DNA of 64,000 bases from Mycolicibacterium iranicum (GCF_014190915.1 NZ_JACHVU010000002.1:186001-250000); one strand, 5' to 3'. Numbered from the stretch's first letter, positions 8,581 through 16,835 are shown. Notes: generated by a model from the sequence alone, not told the origin. A program made the numbers and translations.

Positions 8581-9206
8581 TGTTCGGCAAGTTGTACGAC
8601 CGTGCCCTCGACGGCGAGCGCTGCTGGGTCCGTCGCGAGGACGGGAGGCTCAGCCGTTTGCCCGTGAGCAGCTGGCTGGGCGGCAGCGGGGCCGACACCG
8701 AGTTCGACGAGGCGCTCATCGACCTGTGCGACGGTCCCACGATCGATCTGGGCTGCGGTCCCGGGCGCCTGGTGGCGCATCTGGTGAACCGGGGCGTGCC
8801 CGCGCTGGGGGTCGACCTCTCCGAGACCGCTGTCCAGTTGGCCCGCAACAGTGGCGCCCCGGCGCTGCGGCGGGACGTGTTCGCACCGCTGCCCGGGGTC
8901 GGCCGCTGGCAGACGGTGCTGCTGGCCGACGGCAACGTCGGGCTCGGCGGCGACCCGTTGCGGACCCTGCAGCGCGCCGCCGAGCTGCTGCGGCGCGGGG
9001 GCCGATGTCTGGCCGAATTCGACACCGCGACAGCGGGTATCGACATCGGCTGGGTGCGTCTGGAATCGGCCAGCACCATCGGCCCGTGGTTCCCGTGGGC
9101 CGTGGTGGGCGTCGATTCGGTGCCCGCGCTCGCCGATCAGGCCGGAATGTCCGTGGCAGACATGCACCGCATCGGTGACCGGGTCGTGGCGAGCCTGGTC
9201 GCGTGA
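8580..9206 (+). CDS. Class I SAM-dependent methyltransferase
   Basis: 208 residues. The SAM-binding motif I is TIDLGCGPGRLVAHLV near residues 55-70, followed by an acidic residue in ALGVDLSETAV and the motif LLRRGGRCLAEFD. No membrane segment or signal is present. ATG overlaps the upstream stop (TGATG), so it is translationally coupled to the sugar-transferase-like genes. The acceptor is unknown; a sugar or lipid-linked intermediate made by the two preceding genes is an inference from operon context. Confidence 0.82.
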   Translation: MFGKLYDRALDGERCWVRREDGRLSRLPVSSWLGGSGADTEFDEALIDLCDGPTIDLGCGPGRLVAHLVNRGVPALGVDLSETAVQLARNSGAPALRRDVFAPLPGVGRWQTVLLADGNVGLGGDPLRTLQRAAELLRRGGRCLAEFDTATAGIDIGWVRLESASTIGPWFPWAVVGVDSVPALADQAGMSVADMHRIGDRVVASLVA

Positions 9207-10309
9207 CCTCGACCTCGCCCCGCGGGACGGCGTTGACCGCCCGGGTCGGCGTGGCGCTCGGTGTCGCGGTGGCGGTGTGCTTCGCCACCGGGCTGCTGAG
9301 CCATCTCATCCAGCATCCGCAGCCGTGGTTCGGCTGGCCGACCCGACCGGTCTGGCTCTACCGGTTCACCCAGGGCCTGCATGTCGCGTCGGGGATCGCG
9401 GCCGTCCCGCTGCTGGTGGTCAAGCTCTGGTCGGTGTGGCCGAAGTTGTTCGCGCGCCCCGTGATCGGCAGCCCGGTGCGGGTGCTGGAGCGCGGCTCCA
9501 TCCTCGTTCTGGTCGCCGCGATGCTGTTCGAGCTCAGCACCGGTCTGTTGAACATCGCGCAGTGGTACGCGTTCGACTTCTACTTCCCCACGGCGCATTA
9601 CGCCATGGCCTTCGTGGCCGCCGGCGCAGTCGTCGTCCACATCGCGGTGAAGCTACCGGTGATCCGCCGCGCCCTGGGTGAGCCGATCGACGACGTCGCG
9701 GACGGTCAACGGTCGCTGCCGTCGCGGCGCACGGTGCTGCGCGGGACCTGGCTGGCGGCCGCGCTCGCGACGGTGGTGACCCTAGGCCAGGCTGTGCCCG
9801 CACTGCGCAAGGTCTCGGTGCTGGCGCCGCGTTCCGGCGAGGGGCCGCAGGGACTTCCGGTGAACCGGTCGGCGGCGGCCGCCGGGGTGCTGAGGTCTGC
9901 CCGTGCGCCCGACTATCGGCTCACCGTCGCCAACGGTGACCGGGTCGCGGCGTTCACCGTCGAGGACCTGAGGGCGATGCCGCAGACGTCGCGCCGGCTG
10001 CCGATCGCGTGTGTGGAGGGTTGGAGCGCCGACGCGGACTGGCGGGGCGTGGTGCTCGCCGAACTCCTGGGCCGCGTCGGAGCGGCACCTGATTCCGACG
10101 TCCGGATGATCTCGCTGGAGCCGCCCGGGCCCTATTCGCGCACGGTGCTGCCCGCCCGGCATGCCGGTGACGACGCCACCCTGATCGCGTTGGAGGTCAA
10201 CGGGCAGGTCCTCGACCTGGACCACGGCTACCCGTGTCGATTGATCGCCCCGTCGAGACCCGGCGTGCTGCAGACGAAATGGCTGACCCGGATCGAGGTG
10301 ATCCCGTGA
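9203..10309 (+). CDS. Fusion of a cytochrome b-like membrane domain and a sulfite-oxidase-type molybdopterin domain
   Basis: 368 residues. The first 150 residues hold about four membrane helices with His residues placed as in di-haem cytochrome b561 proteins (LLSHLIQHP, GLHVASG, TAHYAMAF, VVHIAVK). A twin-arginine-like SRRTVLRGTWLAAALATV segment follows near 175. Residues 235-368 form an oxidoreductase molybdopterin-binding domain with Cys270 in IACVEGWSADADW, the expected Mo ligand, and a C-terminal KWLTRIEV. The natural reading is a membrane-anchored extracytoplasmic reductase whose haem subunit is fused to it, comparable to MsrP/MsrQ in arrangement but in one chain. Substrate is unknown. 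Confidence 0.8.
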   Translation: MTSTSPRGTALTARVGVALGVAVAVCFATGLLSHLIQHPQPWFGWPTRPVWLYRFTQGLHVASGIAAVPLLVVKLWSVWPKLFARPVIGSPVRVLERGSILVLVAAMLFELSTGLLNIAQWYAFDFYFPTAHYAMAFVAAGAVVVHIAVKLPVIRRALGEPIDDVADGQRSLPSRRTVLRGTWLAAALATVVTLGQAVPALRKVSVLAPRSGEGPQGLPVNRSAAAAGVLRSARAPDYRLTVANGDRVAAFTVEDLRAMPQTSRRLPIACVEGWSADADWRGVVLAELLGRVGAAPDSDVRMISLEPPGPYSRTVLPARHAGDDATLIALEVNGQVLDLDHGYPCRLIAPSRPGVLQTKWLTRIEVIP

Positions 10310-10767
10310 CCGCGATGCGGTCGGTCCTGATGCTCGCCGGGCTGGGTCTGGGTACCTACGGCGTGATGCTGTTGTGGGACAGCCCGTCACGGGTGCCGAT
10401 CGTGGTGTGGGCGCTGGTCGCGGTCGTTCTCCACGACTTCGAGTTCGCGCCGTTGTGTGCGGCGGTCGGTCTGGCGGGACGCGCACTCATCCCGGTTCGC
10501 TGGCGGTCCCCGGTCGCGGTGGCGGCGTTATGCAGTGTGGTGCTGGTGCTCCTGGCCATCCCCGTCTACACGAAACCTGGCCTGCGTCCGGACAATCCGT
10601 CGGTGCTCGATCGCGACTACGCCGTCGGGCTGTGGGTGGCCGTCGCGGCGGTGTGGATCTGTGTGCCGCTCTACCGCCTGGCTGCGCGATGGCTACCAGT
10701 TGGTCAGAATGACGTGGTTGATCACCAGCGCGCCGGTGACGTTGAGCGCCAGCCACCACCGCAGTGA
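10306..10767 (+). CDS. Small integral membrane protein, last gene of the operon
   Basis: 153 residues with about four hydrophobic segments (LMLAGLGLGTYGVMLL, VVWALVAVVLHDFEFAPL, VAALCSVVLVLLAIPV, VGLWVAVAAVWICVPLY). GTG overlaps the stop of the molybdoenzyme gene by four bases. No family recognised. The His-Asp-Phe-Glu segment at the end of helix 2 is reminiscent of a cofactor or metal site, but this is speculative. Its 3' end overlaps the convergent gene by 75 bases, so the two transcripts would be partly antisense. Confidence 0.7.
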   Translation: MTAMRSVLMLAGLGLGTYGVMLLWDSPSRVPIVVWALVAVVLHDFEFAPLCAAVGLAGRALIPVRWRSPVAVAALCSVVLVLLAIPVYTKPGLRPDNPSVLDRDYAVGLWVAVAAVWICVPLYRLAARWLPVGQNDVVDHQRAGDVERQPPPQ

Positions 10768-12039
10768 CTTCCAGGGCAGCAGTGCGCCCGCGGCGACCAG
10801 CCACACCGTGAACGGCAGCCAGATGCGTTCGGTCTCGGCCTTGCTCAGCTGCGACAGATCGGCGCACACGATCGACAGCAGCGCACCGAACACCAGAAGG
10901 TGCAGCCCGGAACGTCGTCTCACCGCCGCGATGTCGAAGGCTCTGCCGATCCCCGCCACGCTCCCCAGCCCGATCGCGCACACCGTCGCGGCGAAGTTGG
11001 CCCAGCCCCAGTACTGGAACGGGCGCTCGACGGCGATGCCCTGCCAGTAGCGTTCCTGGACCAGGTGGTACCCGTCGAGCCACCAGAACCCGGCGACGAA
11101 GAAGACCGCCGCCACCGCGAGGGCGGCGACGACCGCGGGGATCAGGGCGCGCAGGGCCACCCGCCAGGACCGCGCGCTCACCAGCACCGCGACCGCAGGC
11201 AGCGCCATCAGCCCCATGCCGTAGTTCAGGAAGATGCCCCAACCCAGGAGCAGCCCGGCGCCCGCGGCGGCCAGAGCCGGCACGCGACCGCTTCCGGTGA
11301 CGGCCAGCGCGAGAAGCGTGATGCCCCAGGCCGCGACGCCGGCGAAGTAGCCGTCGGCGGACACCGCGATCCAGATCGCCGTCGGCGCCACGGCGGCGAC
11401 GACGGCCGCCTTGCGCGCGGTGTCCTCATCGGCCAACGCGCGCACCGTCACGACGATCGCCGCCGCGATCGACGATCCGGCCAGCAGACACAGCAGTCCG
11501 GCCCAGGCCCCGCCGCCCAGCCCGAGGCGGTCGAGCCAGACGAACGTCAGCAGCGCACCGGGTGGATGGCCGGACACGTGGGTGACCCACGAATCGGGCT
11601 GGAAGTCCAGGATCCTGCCCGAGAACGTGCGGAGCATCTCCGGGATGTCGGTGACGGTGGGAACCTCGAGCAGGTATTCGTGCGTGGCGGTCAGCCGTCC
11701 GGCGAAGCCGAGCTGCCAGCCGTCGATCATGGCCAGGCTGAACGCCCAGGCGCACGACACCGCCCACGCCGTCCACGGCAGCCACCGCCAGGGCAGCCTG
11801 CGGGCCAGCGCCGGGCCCCACAGCACCGCGGCGGCCGCGAGGGCGATCGCGGGCACGGTGCCCGGACCCACGTGGGCGTTCCACCAGCCGAAGATCGGGG
11901 AGGTCGCGGCGAACGTCCGGAACCGTTCGGCGTCGGCGTTCAGCAGCGGGGTGACGGTGTCGAGGTGCAGGTGGGGCACGATGAACGCCGCCGCGACGAG
12001 CACGACGGCGACGCTGACCGCACCCGCCTCTTTACGCAT
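10693..12039 (-). CDS. Conserved polytopic membrane protein (Rv0541c-like)
   Basis: 448 residues, matching the 449 residues of M. tuberculosis Rv0541c, which lies in the same place. About ten hydrophobic helices are visible. The conserved soluble stretch DFQPDSWVTHVSGHPPGALL near 150 precedes further helices; this pattern of a loop with conserved His and Asp followed by many helices resembles GT-C type mannosyl/glycosyl transferases, but no catalytic assignment is made. ATG 12039 is chosen because it begins just before the first helix and GGGAG lies about nine bases upstream. The last 75 bases overlap the convergent membrane-protein gene. Confidence 0.82.
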   Translation of the reverse strand: MRKEAGAVSVAVVLVAAAFIVPHLHLDTVTPLLNADAERFRTFAATSPIFGWWNAHVGPGTVPAIALAAAAVLWGPALARRLPWRWLPWTAWAVSCAWAFSLAMIDGWQLGFAGRLTATHEYLLEVPTVTDIPEMLRTFSGRILDFQPDSWVTHVSGHPPGALLTFVWLDRLGLGGGAWAGLLCLLAGSSIAAAIVVTVRALADEDTARKAAVVAAVAPTAIWIAVSADGYFAGVAAWGITLLALAVTGSGRVPALAAAGAGLLLGWGIFLNYGMGLMALPAVAVLVSARSWRVALRALIPAVVAALAVAAVFFVAGFWWLDGYHLVQERYWQGIAVERPFQYWGWANFAATVCAIGLGSVAGIGRAFDIAAVRRRSGLHLLVFGALLSIVCADLSQLSKAETERIWLPFTVWLVAAGALLPWKSLRWWLALNVTGALVINHVILTNW

Positions 12040-12072
12040 GCCCCGATTCTCCCGTTCCTGCCGCCCGACGCC

Positions 12073-12137
12073 CCGCGAGCGCGCGTGTCTGCCCGGCGAC
12101 ACTCCGTGTCGGGCCGTGCAGAACGTCGCGCTCGCGG
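12073..12137. repeat. Dispersed palindromic repeat, copy A
   Basis: Begins with CCGCGAGCGCGCGTGTCTGC and ends about 65 bases later with the inverted arm CGCGCTCGCGG (11-bp match). Two further copies with the same 20-base core and the same length are at 54495-54559 and 62636-62699. It lies in the non-coding gap upstream of the Rv0541c-like gene. Confidence 0.8.
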
Positions 12138-12205
12138 CCCGTGACCTGCCCAAAACTGTTCACGTTCGGTGCCGCATCGTCAGACTGTCGTAATACGCCG
12201 GGCGG

Positions 12206-12820
12206 TCAGTACAGGATCTTGCGCATGTTCTCCTCGTCGAGCGCGCGGCGCAGCTCGTCGAGGTCGGCGTCGGAATCCATCATCTTCACCAGCTGCGCCA
12301 CACTGGGCACCGCCGCCGGGTTCCACGCGTCGGGCTTCCACGCGTCCGAACGCAGAAATGCCTTGGCGCAGTGGAAGAACACCTCCTCGACGGCGATCTC
12401 GAGCGCCAGGATCGGCCGCTTGCCCTGCACCACCATCGCTTCGAAGTAGTCGGCGTCGGCCATGATGCGGGCGCTGCCGTTCACACGCAGGGTGTCGCCG
12501 CGCCCGGGGATGCAGAACAGGGTGCCGACGCGCGGACGTTCGAGGACGTTGAGGTAGCCGTCGACCCGCTTGTTGCCGGGCCGCTCGGGAATCGCGATGG
12601 TCCGCTCGTCGATGATGTGCACGAACCCCGGCGGATCGCCCTTCGGGGAGACATCGACACGGCCCTCGGCGTCCATGGTGGCCACGAACCCCAGCGGCGA
12701 GTGCGACAGCCAGAGCTGCTCGACCGGCGACAGGTGATCGTGCACCTTGTTCGCCACGAACGCGTTCGGATGTCCGACGATCTCCCGGAGTTCGTCGACG
12801 GAGGTGACAACACGGCTCAT
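12206..12820 (-). CDS. Pyridoxamine-5'-phosphate-oxidase-like flavin protein
   Basis: 204 residues. The split-barrel PPOX family is indicated by FVATMDAEGRVDVSPKGDPPGFV near 45-65 (motif DVSPKGDPPG), IAIPERPGNKRVDGYLNVL and GTLFCIPGRGDTLRVNGSA, corresponding to the FMN-binding strands. These proteins bind FMN or F420 and include oxidoreductases of unknown substrate; the length and motifs fit the group annotated as MSMEG_1061/DR2398-like. Near residues 160-170 is a small internal duplication (DAWKPDAWNP), mirrored by a repeated CCACGCGTC in the DNA. It is cytoplasmic, upstream of menE on the opposite side of a 42-base gap. Confidence 0.82.
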   Translation of the reverse strand: MSRVVTSVDELREIVGHPNAFVANKVHDHLSPVEQLWLSHSPLGFVATMDAEGRVDVSPKGDPPGFVHIIDERTIAIPERPGNKRVDGYLNVLERPRVGTLFCIPGRGDTLRVNGSARIMADADYFEAMVVQGKRPILALEIAVEEVFFHCAKAFLRSDAWKPDAWNPAAVPSVAQLVKMMDSDADLDELRRALDEENMRKILY

Positions 12821-12862
12821 GGGTCCATCATGGCCCGTCGTCGGCCGCTGGTGGGGAGCCCC

Positions 12863-13957
12863 TCAGACAGGGGAGCCGAACCGCTGCACCAGCGCACGAC
12901 GGTCCACTTTGCCGATCCCGCGCCGCGGCAGCTCGTCGATCAGGTGCAGTTCCCGCGGGGCCGCCGTCGCGGGCAGGGTCGCACCGACATGAGAACGCAA
13001 CTCGGGCAACGTCACCGTGGCACCGGGCCGGACGACGACGGCGGCCACGACGCGCTGGCCCAGCCGGTCGTCGGCCACGCCGAACACCGCACATTCGGCC
13101 ACCGCGGCGTGGGTGGCCAGCGCCGCTTCCACCATGCCCGGCAACACGGTCAGACCGCCGGTGCTGATCGCGTCGTCGGCGCGGCCGAGCACTCGCAGCG
13201 TCCCCGAGTCATCAAGGGCGCCAATGTCATCGGTGCGGAACCAGCCGGGCTCGTCGAACGGGTCCGATGTCACGGGGTTGCGGTAGCCCGACGCGACGGT
13301 CGGGCCGCCGAGTGCGATCCTGCCGGTGTCGTCGACCCTGACCTGCACGCCGGCCAGCGGCACCCCGTCGTACACGCACCCGCCGGCCGTCTCGCTCATC
13401 CCGTAGGTACGCACCACCGAAACTCCCGCAAGAGCGGCCTTTTCGGCGACGACGGCAGGCATCGGACCCCCGCCGATCAGCACGGCGTCCAGCGACGCGA
13501 GGGCCGCCGCAGCCCGGTCGTCGCGAAGCGTTTTGTCCAGCTGGTTCGCTACCAGCGACGCGTACCGCGGACCGGGGCCCAGCGCGGCGATCGCCGACGC
13601 CAGTTCGCCGGGTTCGAACGACGCCGGGATCACCACCGGCCGGGTGCCCGAGACCACGCTGCGGACCAGCACCTGGAACCCCGCGACGTGGTAGGCGGGA
13701 AGAGCGAGCAGCCAGCGCCCGGGCCCACCGAGCCGGTCGTGTGTCGCGTCGGCGCTGGCCATCAGCGCCGCGGGCGTCAGCTGGGCTCCCTTGGGCGTGC
13801 CTGTCGTCCCCGACGTCGACAGCACCGCGCCCACGGCGTCGTCGATCTCCTCCCCGGCCCGGAGTGCGGCGGCCAGCGCGGCCGCCGCACCGGGATCGTC
13901 GGCGGGGACGGGCAGCACGCTGACGCGACCCTCGAGGACCTCGGCGATCACGGGCAT
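12863..13957 (-). CDS. menE: o-Succinylbenzoate-CoA ligase
   Basis: Adenylate-forming enzyme that activates o-succinylbenzoate to its CoA ester in menaquinone synthesis. Motifs: STSGTTGTPKGAQLT (P-loop), YGMSETAGG, GWFRTDDIG, RADDAISTGG and the C-terminal catalytic Lys in GIGKVDRRAL. From ATG 13957 the protein has 364 residues, close to the 362 of M. tuberculosis MenE. However, the in-frame codons upstream encode AVLKPVGFGSGDTALSS, which looks like the family N-terminus. They are preceded by GGAGGAGGA and an ATA codon (14009-14011) overlapping the upstream TAG, so translation may really start at AUA 14011 (382 residues). Order with DUF3349 and pit matches Rv0542c-Rv0545c. Confidence 0.9.
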   Translation of the reverse strand: MPVIAEVLEGRVSVLPVPADDPGAAAALAAALRAGEEIDDAVGAVLSTSGTTGTPKGAQLTPAALMASADATHDRLGGPGRWLLALPAYHVAGFQVLVRSVVSGTRPVVIPASFEPGELASAIAALGPGPRYASLVANQLDKTLRDDRAAAALASLDAVLIGGGPMPAVVAEKAALAGVSVVRTYGMSETAGGCVYDGVPLAGVQVRVDDTGRIALGGPTVASGYRNPVTSDPFDEPGWFRTDDIGALDDSGTLRVLGRADDAISTGGLTVLPGMVEAALATHAAVAECAVFGVADDRLGQRVVAAVVVRPGATVTLPELRSHVGATLPATAAPRELHLIDELPRRGIGKVDRRALVQRFGSPV

Positions 13958-14007
13958 CGAGGACAGCGCGGTGTCGCCCGATCCGAACCCGACCGGCTTT
14001 AAGACGG

Positions 14008-14331
14008 CTATGGGTCCTCCTCCGTCTCGTCGCGGGGGTCGTCGAGCGGCCAGCCCTGACCGGCCAATCGCGCCCGCACCCGCTCGACGTCGTCGGGGGA
14101 GGGCAGTTCGTCGGTGATCTCCGTGATCAGCACCCCGATGTCGACGACGTCGATGCCCGAGGGGTCGGTCAGCTCGGCGCGCTCCCGCAGTTCGGCGACC
14201 ACGGTCCTGACCTCGTCGTCGGTCAACCGACGGCGCAGCAGGGCCAGCAGCGGTACCCGGTCGGCACCCGGAACGCCCTCGGGGTAGCCGGCCGAGATCC
14301 ACGCGACGATCCTGGCGAGGAATCGGGTCAT
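14008..14331 (-). CDS. DUF3349 protein (Rv0543c-like)
   Basis: 107 residues, small helical protein of a mycobacterial family without known function. Typical features are WISAGYPEGVPGADRVPLLALL and LTDDEVRTVV at the N-terminus and ARLAGQGWPLDD at the C-terminus. ATG 14331 follows a strong GGAGGTGA with four-base spacing. Its stop TAG touches the possible AUA start of menE, implying translational coupling. A paralogue is encoded at 16123-16422 on the other strand beyond the phosphate permease gene. Confidence 0.85.
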   Translation of the reverse strand: MTRFLARIVAWISAGYPEGVPGADRVPLLALLRRRLTDDEVRTVVAELRERAELTDPSGIDVVDIGVLITEITDELPSPDDVERVRARLAGQGWPLDDPRDETEEDP

Positions 14332-14554
14332 CACGTCACCTCCCTCCGGGCCGAATACGCGTGCTGAACGCTTCGATCGTAGTCGGAAAGCGATTCTGGG
14401 AAGTTGCTGGGAACGCACTGCACCAACGCTGACGGGCGTCGAGATGAACATCAGGTGAACAGACCTGAGGCACCAGGAAAAACACCATGTGCGCAGGTGT
14501 TTTACGCGCGTCGCAAATTGGAGAAAGCGCCTTCCGCCCCGCACAATCATGGCC

Positions 14555-15802
14555 ATGAGCACAGAGCTGATCATCTTGGTGCTGTTGATTGCCACAGCGT
14601 TGGCTTTCGACTTCACCAACGGCTTCCACGACACCGGGAACGCGATGGCGACGTCGATCGCGACCGGTGCCCTGAAGCCCAAGACCGCCGTCATCCTGGC
14701 CGGCGTTCTGAACCTCGTCGGCGCCTTCCTGTCGGTCGAGGTCGCCGTCACGGTCACCACCTCCGTGCTCAAGATCCAGGACAGCAAGACCGGGCAGCTA
14801 ATCCCGTCGATCGACGCCTCGACCGGGCTGACGATCATCTTCGCAGGCCTCATCGGCGGCATCCTGTGGAACCTGCTCACCTGGCTGTTCGGGATCCCGT
14901 CGAGCTCGTCGCACGCGCTGTTCGGCGGGCTCATCGGCGCCGGCCTCGCCGCGATCGGGCTGGGCGGGGTCAACTGGTCGGGTGTCAGCCAGAAGGTGCT
15001 CATCCCCGCCGTCGCCGCGCCCGTGATCGCCTGCCTGGTGGCCGGCTGCGGCACCTGGCTGGTCTACAAGATCACCCAGAACGTGAACAAGAAGCGCCGC
15101 GAGACCGGTTTCCGGTGGGGCCAGATCGCGACCGCGTCGCTCGTCGCGCTCTCGCACGGCACCAACGACGCGCAGAAGACCATGGGCGTCATCGCCCTTG
15201 CGCTGATCACCACCGGCCACCTCACCGGGGACGTCAAGGAGCAGGGTCTGCCGTTCTGGATCATCGCGTCCTGCGCCCTGGCCATCGGTCTGGGCACCTA
15301 CCTCGGCGGGTGGCGCGTGATCCGCACTCTCGGCAAGGGCCTGGTGGAGATCGAGTCGCCGCAGGGTCTGGCCGCCGAGGCGTCCTCGGCCGCGATCATC
15401 CTGAGCTCCAGCGCGGCGGGCATGGCCCTGTCGACCACGCACGTCGCGACCGGCTCGATCCTGGGTAGCGGCGTCGGCAAGCCCGGCGCCGAGGTGCGGT
15501 GGGCGGTCGCGGGCCGCATGGCCGTCGCGTGGCTCATCACTCTGCCCGCCGCGGGCCTCGTCGGCGCGCTGTCCTTCTGGCTGTCCCACGGGGTGGAGTC
15601 GCTGACCGGGTCCGACCTCGCCGGCGACGGGCTGATCTTCCTGCTGCTGTGCGGTCTGTCCTTCTACATGTGGTGGCGCGCCCAGCAGCAGAAGGTCGAC
15701 CACAACAACGTCAACGCCGACTGGGACGCGTCGACCAACTCCGTGGTGCCCGCCGACGTACGCCAGGCCACGGTTGAGACCAAGCCCGCCGCGACGGTCT
15801 GA
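14555..15802 (+). CDS. pitA: Inorganic phosphate transporter, Pit family
   Basis: 415 residues, integral membrane. PiT proteins take up phosphate, usually as metal-phosphate, with protons. The duplicated signature is present twice: FDFTNGFHDTGNAMATSIATG (part shown, residues 17-36) and SHGTNDAQKTMGVIA near 205. About ten hydrophobic helices are visible and a hydrophilic C-terminal tail of some 45 residues. ATG 14555 is chosen because CACAAT ends seven bases before it, a possible leaderless promoter; ATG 14549 is the alternative. Two small genes follow with short gaps, and the group corresponds to Rv0543c-Rv0545c but in rearranged order. Confidence 0.9.
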   Translation: MSTELIILVLLIATALAFDFTNGFHDTGNAMATSIATGALKPKTAVILAGVLNLVGAFLSVEVAVTVTTSVLKIQDSKTGQLIPSIDASTGLTIIFAGLIGGILWNLLTWLFGIPSSSSHALFGGLIGAGLAAIGLGGVNWSGVSQKVLIPAVAAPVIACLVAGCGTWLVYKITQNVNKKRRETGFRWGQIATASLVALSHGTNDAQKTMGVIALALITTGHLTGDVKEQGLPFWIIASCALAIGLGTYLGGWRVIRTLGKGLVEIESPQGLAAEASSAAIILSSSAAGMALSTTHVATGSILGSGVGKPGAEVRWAVAGRMAVAWLITLPAAGLVGALSFWLSHGVESLTGSDLAGDGLIFLLLCGLSFYMWWRAQQQKVDHNNVNADWDASTNSVVPADVRQATVETKPAATV

Positions 15803-15826
15803 CCGGACCACGGGAGAGGAAATCAG

Positions 15827-16114
15827 ATGACGTATTTCGAGAGCATTCTCAAGGTGCTCGGTATCGGACTGCTGCTGGGCGCCGGGCTGCCGGCGGTGTT
15901 CGCGCTCGGCCTGGTCGCGTTCTCCCGCGGCTCCGGGTCCGATGGATCGGACGGCTCGGCCGCGGTTGCGCCGAACCCTGCGGTGAAGTCGCTCGGCGTG
16001 CTGCTGTTCGTGTTCGTCGGGTGGGTGATCCTGACCGCGGTCCTGTGGATCACCCGGGCGACGATCATCCACCACACCGGTGTCGACCTGTTCCCGTTCC
16101 TTCCCAAGAAGTGA
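15827..16114 (+). CDS. Small two-helix membrane protein (Rv0544c-like)
   Basis: 95 residues with two hydrophobic helices (about 8-30 and 55-78) joined by a Gly/Ser-rich loop SRGSGSDGSDGSAA. GGGAGAGGAA eight to fifteen bases before ATG is a good ribosome-binding site. It lies 24 bases after the phosphate permease gene and nine before the second DUF3349 gene, so it is probably co-transcribed with both. No function is known; an accessory role for the permease is an inference from this linkage. Confidence 0.78.
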   Translation: MTYFESILKVLGIGLLLGAGLPAVFALGLVAFSRGSGSDGSDGSAAVAPNPAVKSLGVLLFVFVGWVILTAVLWITRATIIHHTGVDLFPFLPKK

Positions 16115-16122
16115 GCTGACCC

Positions 16123-16422
16123 ATGTCTGCAAGCGCATTCGACAACGTCCTGTCCTGGCTGCACGAGGGTTATCCGCAGGGCGTTCCGCAGAAGGACTAC
16201 TTCCCGCTACTGGCCCTGCTGCGCCGGACGCTGACCGAGGACGAGGTCGTCAAGGTCGCCCAGGTCGTGCTGAAGGGCAACAATTCCGACTCGGTGACCG
16301 CCGAGGAGATCCACGCCGCGATCCACCTCGTCACCGACAAGGAGCCCAACCCCGAGGAGATGAACCAGGTCGCCGCGCGCCTGGCCTCGGTCGGCTGGCC
16401 GCTGGCCGCACCCAGCCGGTAG
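16123..16422 (+). CDS. DUF3349 protein, second copy
   Basis: 99 residues and clearly paralogous to the protein encoded at 14008-14331: WLHEGYPQGVPQKDYFPLLALL and LTEDEVVKV match that copy's start, and ARLASVGWPLA matches its end. It sits nine bases after the small membrane protein gene. Having two copies on either side of the phosphate permease, on opposite strands, points to a local duplication and inversion. Confidence 0.85.
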   Translation: MSASAFDNVLSWLHEGYPQGVPQKDYFPLLALLRRTLTEDEVVKVAQVVLKGNNSDSVTAEEIHAAIHLVTDKEPNPEEMNQVAARLASVGWPLAAPSR

Positions 16423-16426
16423 CTGC

Positions 16427-16813
16427 TCAGCCGCGGGTGTCGCGGCGCAGCGGATGGTCCTCGGGCACCTCGACGAAGATCAGCGTGACGCCGTCGGGAT
16501 CCGCGACGTGCATCTCGTGCAGTCCCCACGGTTCGCGACGGGCCTCCCGGGCGATCGCGATGTCGCGTTCGCGCAATGCGTCCTGTGCTGCGACGAGGTC
16601 GCGGACCTGGAGCCACAGCGCCCCCGGGAACGGCGGGGCGCCCTCGGCCGGTGTGCCGTGCGCGGCGAGCTCGATCAGCGACTGACCGGCGTGGAACACG
16701 GTGCCGCCGGCGTACTCACGCGCGATGGCCAGCCCGATGCCGTCGCGATAGAACTCCACCGAGCGCGCATAGTCCTTCGGGCGGAACAGCACCCGGCTCG
16801 CCAGAATGTCCAT
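16427..16813 (-). CDS. VOC-superfamily (glyoxalase/bleomycin-resistance-like) protein (Rv0546c-like)
   Basis: 128 residues with two beta-alpha-beta-beta-beta modules. FRPKDYARSVEFYRDGIGLAI opens the first and VRDLVAAQDALRERDI plus ADPDGVTLIFVEV closes the second. Metal ligands typical of glyoxalase I are only partly evident (His/Glu in LHEMHVADPDG and FVEV). Enzymatic role and substrate are unknown. It ends four bases from the convergent DUF3349 gene and starts 22 bases downstream of the FadD gene. Confidence 0.8.
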   Translation of the reverse strand: MDILASRVLFRPKDYARSVEFYRDGIGLAIAREYAGGTVFHAGQSLIELAAHGTPAEGAPPFPGALWLQVRDLVAAQDALRERDIAIAREARREPWGLHEMHVADPDGVTLIFVEVPEDHPLRRDTRG

Positions 16814-16835
16814 GCCAGTGTGTCTACCACGGCCG

